Assembly (NCBI RefSeq): GCF_014641735.1
Contig: NZ_BMIH01000001.1
Span: 1,017,001 to 1,081,000, forward strand
From: Sphingomonas metalli
Lineage (GTDB): Bacteria > Pseudomonadota > Alphaproteobacteria > Sphingomonadales > Sphingomonadaceae
DNA length: 64,000 nucleotides
Reading direction: 5' to 3'
Translations under genes and position numbers: made by a program
Part shown: positions 60,171 through 64,000 of the stretch, one piece after another
How the letters are laid out: every line of letters begins with the position of its first letter
Position numbering within the stretch: position 1 is the first letter of the stretch
The notes under the pieces: generated by a model
The model's database searches: none
Told to the model about the DNA's origin: nothing
Seen by the model: only the letters and a program-made list of their open reading frames with translations

Positions 60171-61226
60171 ATGAAGCAGGTTCGAAGAGGGGAGTACTCG
60201 CATTGGCTGCGTACGGGCCGTCGGCCGTCGGCCGTGGCGCCGGACGGACGCGAGCTCAAATTCAACCCCTGGCATGATCCGGCCGATGGTCGTTTCACGT
60301 CGGCCGATATGGGGCAACGATCGGCCGGAACGGCGGGTCGCGCCGTCGATCGCCCGCATCGTCGTCAGCCTCCGGTCGACGGGCGCGCCGGGACGGTGGG
60401 AGAGGATCGCGGCGGGATGTCGGCCGAGGCCCGGCGCAGATACCGAAGGCCGGGCCAGTCGGCCGCACGATCGCCCCGCGAACCGGCGGCCGGGGCCTCC
60501 TCGCCGCTCGGTTCCACTGGCGCATTTGCACTAGGCGTCGGAGAGGGGCTGTACGATACCGGCAGGAACGCCGTGGCTGCGGCACATGCCGCGTTGACGA
60601 CCAGTCCGGTCACGACCGTCCGCAACGACGCGCTGGCACTGGCCGATACGATCGACACTGTCATCGCCGCGGAGGATATCCCGGCACGCATCCAGGTCGC
60701 AGGCGCCGCATCTGGTCTGGCGCACGCGTCCGCGCGGGAGATCGGACATGTCATGGGATCGGTCGCCGGCAATGTCGCGCTGACGGTGGCGCCCGGCGCG
60801 GCGATCAACAAGCTCGCCGCGCTGCGTCGCCTGCGCCTGGCACCGCCGCGCCCGACCTTTCCGCCCTTCCAAGTCGAATGGGTGAAGGAACGCGTCAACA
60901 GCGACAAGCCGTGGAAGATCTACAACGACACGGCGCCGGGTGCGCGCCCTGATCTGGCGCCCGCGCTGACGCGGACCATGGCCGATGGATCGAAGCGACG
61001 GGTCAAATTCGACGGTGTGCAGGGCGACTATCTCGTCGACCACAAATGGGCCGTCACCACGCGTCCGCACGCCACTGCCCAATTGCTGAGGCAGAATGAT
61101 GTGCTGGCCCAGCATCGTCTCATCGGTTTGTGGGAGGTTCCTACTCCCAAACAGAAGACCATCGCCCTCAGACAGTTCAAGAAGAAGAACGTTACCAACA
61201 TTCATGTAAAGGTTGTAAAGCCATGA
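60171..61226 (+). CDS. Putative polymorphic toxin with restriction-endonuclease-like C-terminus
   Basis: A 351-residue protein. The N-terminus (HWLRTGRRPSAVAPDGRELK, then FNPWHDPADGRFTSADMG) is basic and carries a DGRFT motif; the middle (about 110-220) is Ala-rich and weakly hydrophobic. The C-terminal 120 residues contain VKFDGVQGDYLVDHKWAV (about 278-295), a D-x(n)-(D)xK pattern like Tox-REase-type nucleases, followed by basic KQKTIALRQFKKKNVTNIHVKV. GAGG lies 5 bases before the ATG. ATGA overlap with a small acidic gene downstream supports a toxin-immunity pair. The family call is by motif only, and no secretion gene is nearby. Confidence 0.65.
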   Translation: MKQVRRGEYSHWLRTGRRPSAVAPDGRELKFNPWHDPADGRFTSADMGQRSAGTAGRAVDRPHRRQPPVDGRAGTVGEDRGGMSAEARRRYRRPGQSAARSPREPAAGASSPLGSTGAFALGVGEGLYDTGRNAVAAAHAALTTSPVTTVRNDALALADTIDTVIAAEDIPARIQVAGAASGLAHASAREIGHVMGSVAGNVALTVAPGAAINKLAALRRLRLAPPRPTFPPFQVEWVKERVNSDKPWKIYNDTAPGARPDLAPALTRTMADGSKRRVKFDGVQGDYLVDHKWAVTTRPHATAQLLRQNDVLAQHRLIGLWEVPTPKQKTIALRQFKKKNVTNIHVKVVKP

Positions 61227-61534
61227 TCGCTTTCCATGTCGCGCGGCTCATCGCTGCAATCGAGGTCTTCATCAATCTCAGCGACGAGAGTCTTCTCGAT
61301 CCGGACGCAGCTGTGGAGATGGGCGAGATCGTCAGCAGGATCGTCCAGGATTTCGACAAGCCCTTCCTGCGCGAGGTCGTCGATGCCTTTCCCGTCGTTG
61401 CCCGGGACTATGAGGGAGAGGCGCAGGCGCTGGTTCTCGACATCCCCATCGCCACGCATCTCGAAGACGAACTGGCGGAAGGCGATCCGGTCAGGCTGGC
61501 GGAGCTGGATGCAATACGCGACGCCCGGCCCTGA
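61223..61534 (+). CDS. Putative immunity protein
   Basis: A 103-residue acidic protein (MIAFHVARLIAAIEVFINLS.., DYEGEAQALVLDIPIATHLE, closing ELDAIRDARP). Its start overlaps the stop of the toxin-like gene as ATGA, so it is made together with it. Size, acidity and tight coupling fit an immunity protein that binds a basic nuclease domain. I do not recognise a family, and the assignment is by context. Confidence 0.55.
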   Translation: MIAFHVARLIAAIEVFINLSDESLLDPDAAVEMGEIVSRIVQDFDKPFLREVVDAFPVVARDYEGEAQALVLDIPIATHLEDELAEGDPVRLAELDAIRDARP

Positions 61535-61577
61535 CGGATAAGCGGCACAGGCCAGACCCCGATCCACCCGCACCGCA

Positions 61578-61664
61578 CCGTCATGCCGGCGCGGGTGGAT
61601 CGCCGGACGCAATCCGTCCCGCATCATCGCCGCGAGATCCCAGCCTTGGCTGGGACGACGTCGC
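61578..61664. repeat. Degraded palindromic repeat element, copy C
   Basis: Starts CCGTCATGCCGGCGCGGGTG and ends GATCCCAGCCTTGGCTGGGACGACG. The right hairpin matches that of copy B at 16081-16104; the left is related to the ATGCCGG arm of the copy inside the siroheme-synthase gene. It looks like a mosaic of the same family. Confidence 0.65.
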
Positions 61665-62021
61665 CGGTGTCGGTGGTTCGGGTGACGAAGCGAGACGACG
61701 AAGGGGCGCTCCGGACCTGCCCGTCCGCATCGACCGGATCGGCATGGCCAGGCCCCCGCGCCCTTCCAGTCGAGAGGTCCTGAGCGACCCGATCCGCTTC
61801 TGGCACTCCCGGGAGGAAGGACCCGGCGAACGATAACCCATTGGCAGCGGCCCGCCACGCGCCGAGTCGCCTCGGCGACGCCGGGCGTCCCGAAGGATCC
61901 GGTCATGTCTGACCCTCCGCGCGGCGCCGACGAACGGGCCGGAGGTTTCCAAGCATCTGAAATCGCGCCGGTCCGCAAGCTCACTTCGAGCATGCACAAT
62001 TCTCCCTTGCCGGAACGCCTC

Positions 62022-62047
62022 GATCTAAGTTACCGGTAACTTAGATC
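62022..62047. promoter_or_regulatory. Perfect 26-bp palindromic operator upstream of TonB receptor
   Basis: GATCTAAGTTACC followed by its exact reverse complement, centred on CCGG, 40 bases before the receptor start. The core TTACCGGTAA with CG at the centre is the style of LacI-family operators that control sugar-responsive TonB receptors in Caulobacter, Xanthomonas and sphingomonads. The LacI gene in this window lies 39 kb away and need not be its regulator. Confidence 0.75.
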
Positions 62048-62086
62048 CTCGCAGATAGAGGGCGAGGGCGTTTAGGGGAGGGTTCG

Positions 62087-64000
62087 ATGCGGGTTCGCGT
62101 CTCGAAGATGCTTGTCTGTTCCACATCGGTGGTCGCGCTGTTCGCGACGGCGCAGGCTCAGGCACAGGCGGACGCCGGCACGCCGCCGGCCGAGCCGGCC
62201 GCAGCCACCGCACCGGCCGACGCGATGCCGGGAGCCGACGACAGCGACATCATCGTCACCGGCATCCGTGCCAGCCAGCGTGCGTCTCTGGAGGCGAAGC
62301 GTCAGTCGTCCGTCATCCTCGATGCGGTGACCGCGACCGACGTCGGCAAGTTCCCCGACGCGAATATCGCGGACTCGCTCCAGCGCATCACCGGCGTCGC
62401 GATCGAGCGGACCGGCGGCGAGGGCCAGTACATCACCGTGCGCGGCTTCGGCCCCCAATATAACAACGTGCTGGTCAACGGGCGGACGCTGGCGACCACC
62501 TCGATCGGGCGCGAGTTCGACTTCGCCACCCTGTCCTCGGCGCTGATCAGCCGCGCCGAGGTGTTCAAGAGCTACGACCCCAAATTGCAGGAAGGCGGCA
62601 TCGGCGCGACGGTCAACATCGTCACCGCCCGCCCGCTCGAAGGCGCAACGGGCTTCCACGTCACCGCTCAGGCGGGCAGCATCTACGACCTGCTGTCGAA
62701 GAAGGCGACCCCCAATCTCGGTTTCGTCGCCGCGTACCACAGCCCCGACGGGCGCTTCGGGGTGGAGGCCTCCCTCAACTATACCCGGCGCAAGTCCTTC
62801 GACGATCAGGCCAAGGTCGAGGGCTGGTTCGCGGTGGCGCCCGATTCCAAGACGGTGTCGCTGATCAACGGAACGCCGCAGTCGACCGGGCTTACCCCGG
62901 CCGCCTATTCCTTCCTCAACGACGGCGGCACCCGGACGCTCTACGTACCGCAAGCCTATGACAATTGGCGCGCGACCTTCGACCAGAAGCGGATCACGAC
63001 CAACCTGACCGCGCAGTACCGGCCGACCGACACGCTGACGGTCACGCTCGACGGGCTGTACAGCAAGTACGACACCTACACCCGCAACACCTATTACAAG
63101 TCGTTCTTCGTCCAGCCCTATTTCGCGGACATCGGCTTCGACGCGAACGGCACGGTCACGAACTTCACCCGGCCGGGCCGCGCCTTCTTCGCCGCCAATC
63201 CGCTGCTCGCCGCCGATCCGCGGTCGGTGCCGCAGCAGTCCGACAATATCGTCAACATCCAGGATCGCGACACCGATACCTATCAGTTCGGCGGCAACGT
63301 GAAATGGGAGGCGGGCGAGGCAGTGACGCTGGAGGCCGACCTGTCCAATTCCCGCGCCAAGCTCCGCGCCTATGTGCCCGGGCTCGTGATCGGCAATTAC
63401 CTCCAGAATCCGGTGACCTTCAGCCTGCCCGCCGGGCAGACGCTGCCCAGCCTGACCCGCAGCGAAACGGTCACCCCGTCGCAACTGACCAACCACTATA
63501 CCGGCATCAACGACTCCCGCTACACGGACGACCTGACCGAGGCCCGCGTCCAAGGCGAGTGGAAGGTCGATGCGGGCATCTTCAGCGCGGTGCAGTTCGG
63601 CGGCTTCTTCTCGCGCCGGGAAAAGCAGGACACCGAGTACTTCACCCCCGGATCCAACTATTGCGCCTATTGCGGCTATTCGACGCCGGTCGATACCACG
63701 CCGATCAAGCCCTATAAACTTACCAACTTCCTGCCCAATTCCTCGGGCAGCAAGGGCATCATCGCCGACTTCTACCAGTTCAGCGTCGCCGACATCATCG
63801 CCTATCAATCGCGCCCGGCGACGCTCAACGCGCGGACCGCGGGCGAGCAGGCCGCCCTGCCCACCGCGACCTTCCTGGCGCGGGGCGGGTTCACGCCGGT
63901 GCTGCAACCGCAACAGGGCTTCGACGTCACCGAAAAGGTCTTTGCCGGCTTCCTCAACACCAGCTGGAAGGGCAGCATCTGGTCGGCCAACATCGGCGCG
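62087..64000 (+). CDS. TonB-dependent receptor, 3' partial (Caulobacter/Xanthomonas type)
   Basis: The first 638 codons of an outer-membrane receptor; the frame is open to the window end. Signal peptide MRVRVSKMLVCSTSVVALFATAQAQAQA, then the TonB-box-like DSDIIVTGIRAS (about residue 52) and the plug: SSVILDAVTATDVGKFPDANIADSLQRITGVAIERTGGEGQYITVRGFGPQYNNVLVNGR in overlapping segments, the signature of the TonB-Xanth-Caul subfamily. Barrel strands follow with many aromatic-ended segments. AGGGGAGG precedes the ATG. Members usually import oligosaccharides, consistent with the operator-like palindrome just upstream. Confidence 0.95.
   Translation, partial: MRVRVSKMLVCSTSVVALFATAQAQAQADAGTPPAEPAAATAPADAMPGADDSDIIVTGIRASQRASLEAKRQSSVILDAVTATDVGKFPDANIADSLQRITGVAIERTGGEGQYITVRGFGPQYNNVLVNGRTLATTSIGREFDFATLSSALISRAEVFKSYDPKLQEGGIGATVNIVTARPLEGATGFHVTAQAGSIYDLLSKKATPNLGFVAAYHSPDGRFGVEASLNYTRRKSFDDQAKVEGWFAVAPDSKTVSLINGTPQSTGLTPAAYSFLNDGGTRTLYVPQAYDNWRATFDQKRITTNLTAQYRPTDTLTVTLDGLYSKYDTYTRNTYYKSFFVQPYFADIGFDANGTVTNFTRPGRAFFAANPLLAADPRSVPQQSDNIVNIQDRDTDTYQFGGNVKWEAGEAVTLEADLSNSRAKLRAYVPGLVIGNYLQNPVTFSLPAGQTLPSLTRSETVTPSQLTNHYTGINDSRYTDDLTEARVQGEWKVDAGIFSAVQFGGFFSRREKQDTEYFTPGSNYCAYCGYSTPVDTTPIKPYKLTNFLPNSSGSKGIIADFYQFSVADIIAYQSRPATLNARTAGEQAALPTATFLARGGFTPVLQPQQGFDVTEKVFAGFLNTSWKGSIWSANIGA

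Noticed and set aside
1..64000. CRISPR array, rRNA operon or replication origin
   Set aside because: No regularly spaced short repeats with unique spacers, no 16S/23S/5S sequence and no DnaA-box cluster were noticed; the only RNA genes seen are tRNA-Thr and tmRNA.

Overview
The window is high-GC alphaproteobacterial chromosome, almost certainly a sphingomonad (Sphingomonas or a close relative). Evidence: three small secreted proteins end in the PEPxxWA-type sorting tail with GFGMVGGAARxRRR; there is a two-piece (circularly permuted) tmRNA gene; the gene order rbfA..truB-rpsO-pnp, a complex I NDUFS4-like subunit and a Caulobacter/Xanthomonas-type TonB receptor all fit; and several palindromic repeat families look like those I associate with this group.

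1-33.9 kb is core chromosome. It starts inside rbfA and continues through two small unknown genes, tdk, truB, rpsO and pnp, then ssrA (minus), an Rrf2 regulator, a PEP-CTERM protein, mscL, a lemA/TPM/TPM/Nudix operon, hrpB with an NDUFS4-like gene, a CDF metal exporter, a GH43 protein, polyprenyl diphosphate synthase, chorismate mutase and a dTMP kinase-like gene. Next come divergent acs and cstA-ybdD, a GH15/LacI/Gfo-Idh carbohydrate group, divergent tlpA and argH, the argH-lptM-like-lysA-cysG(N)-corA run, and a PAS-type protein. Two conserved genes, truB and the siroheme-synthase gene, each carry an in-frame insertion built from palindromic repeat sequence.

33.88-59.65 kb is accessory DNA downstream of tRNA-Thr(CGT). 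The 3' half of this tRNA is repeated twice more, at 44.61 kb and 59.60 kb. Each downstream copy is the end of a 314-bp direct repeat (R1 and R2), and each R repeat is preceded by a leftward gene for a small two-helix membrane protein starting exactly 24 bp away. This gives two tandem cassettes with related ends, unrelated cargo and no recognisable integrase. Cassette I carries a multi-PAS/GAF HWE histidine kinase with its response regulator, a TIR-TolB-like-TPR protein, a VOC protein, two PEP-CTERM proteins and an orphan CheY. Cassette II carries a DUF4139 pair, a TpsB-type outer-membrane transporter divergent from a FecR-domain protein and a CHASE2-EAL phosphodiesterase, a UBP zinc-finger/old-yellow-enzyme pair, a frameshifted TfoX gene and an intact IS3-family element.

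59.65-64 kb holds a probable nuclease toxin and immunity pair, a repeat-rich spacer, a perfect 26-bp palindromic operator and the first 638 codons of a TonB-dependent receptor that runs off the window.

All assignments come from reading the sequence and translations. No database search, fold prediction or alignment program was run, so domain limits and similarity levels are estimates.
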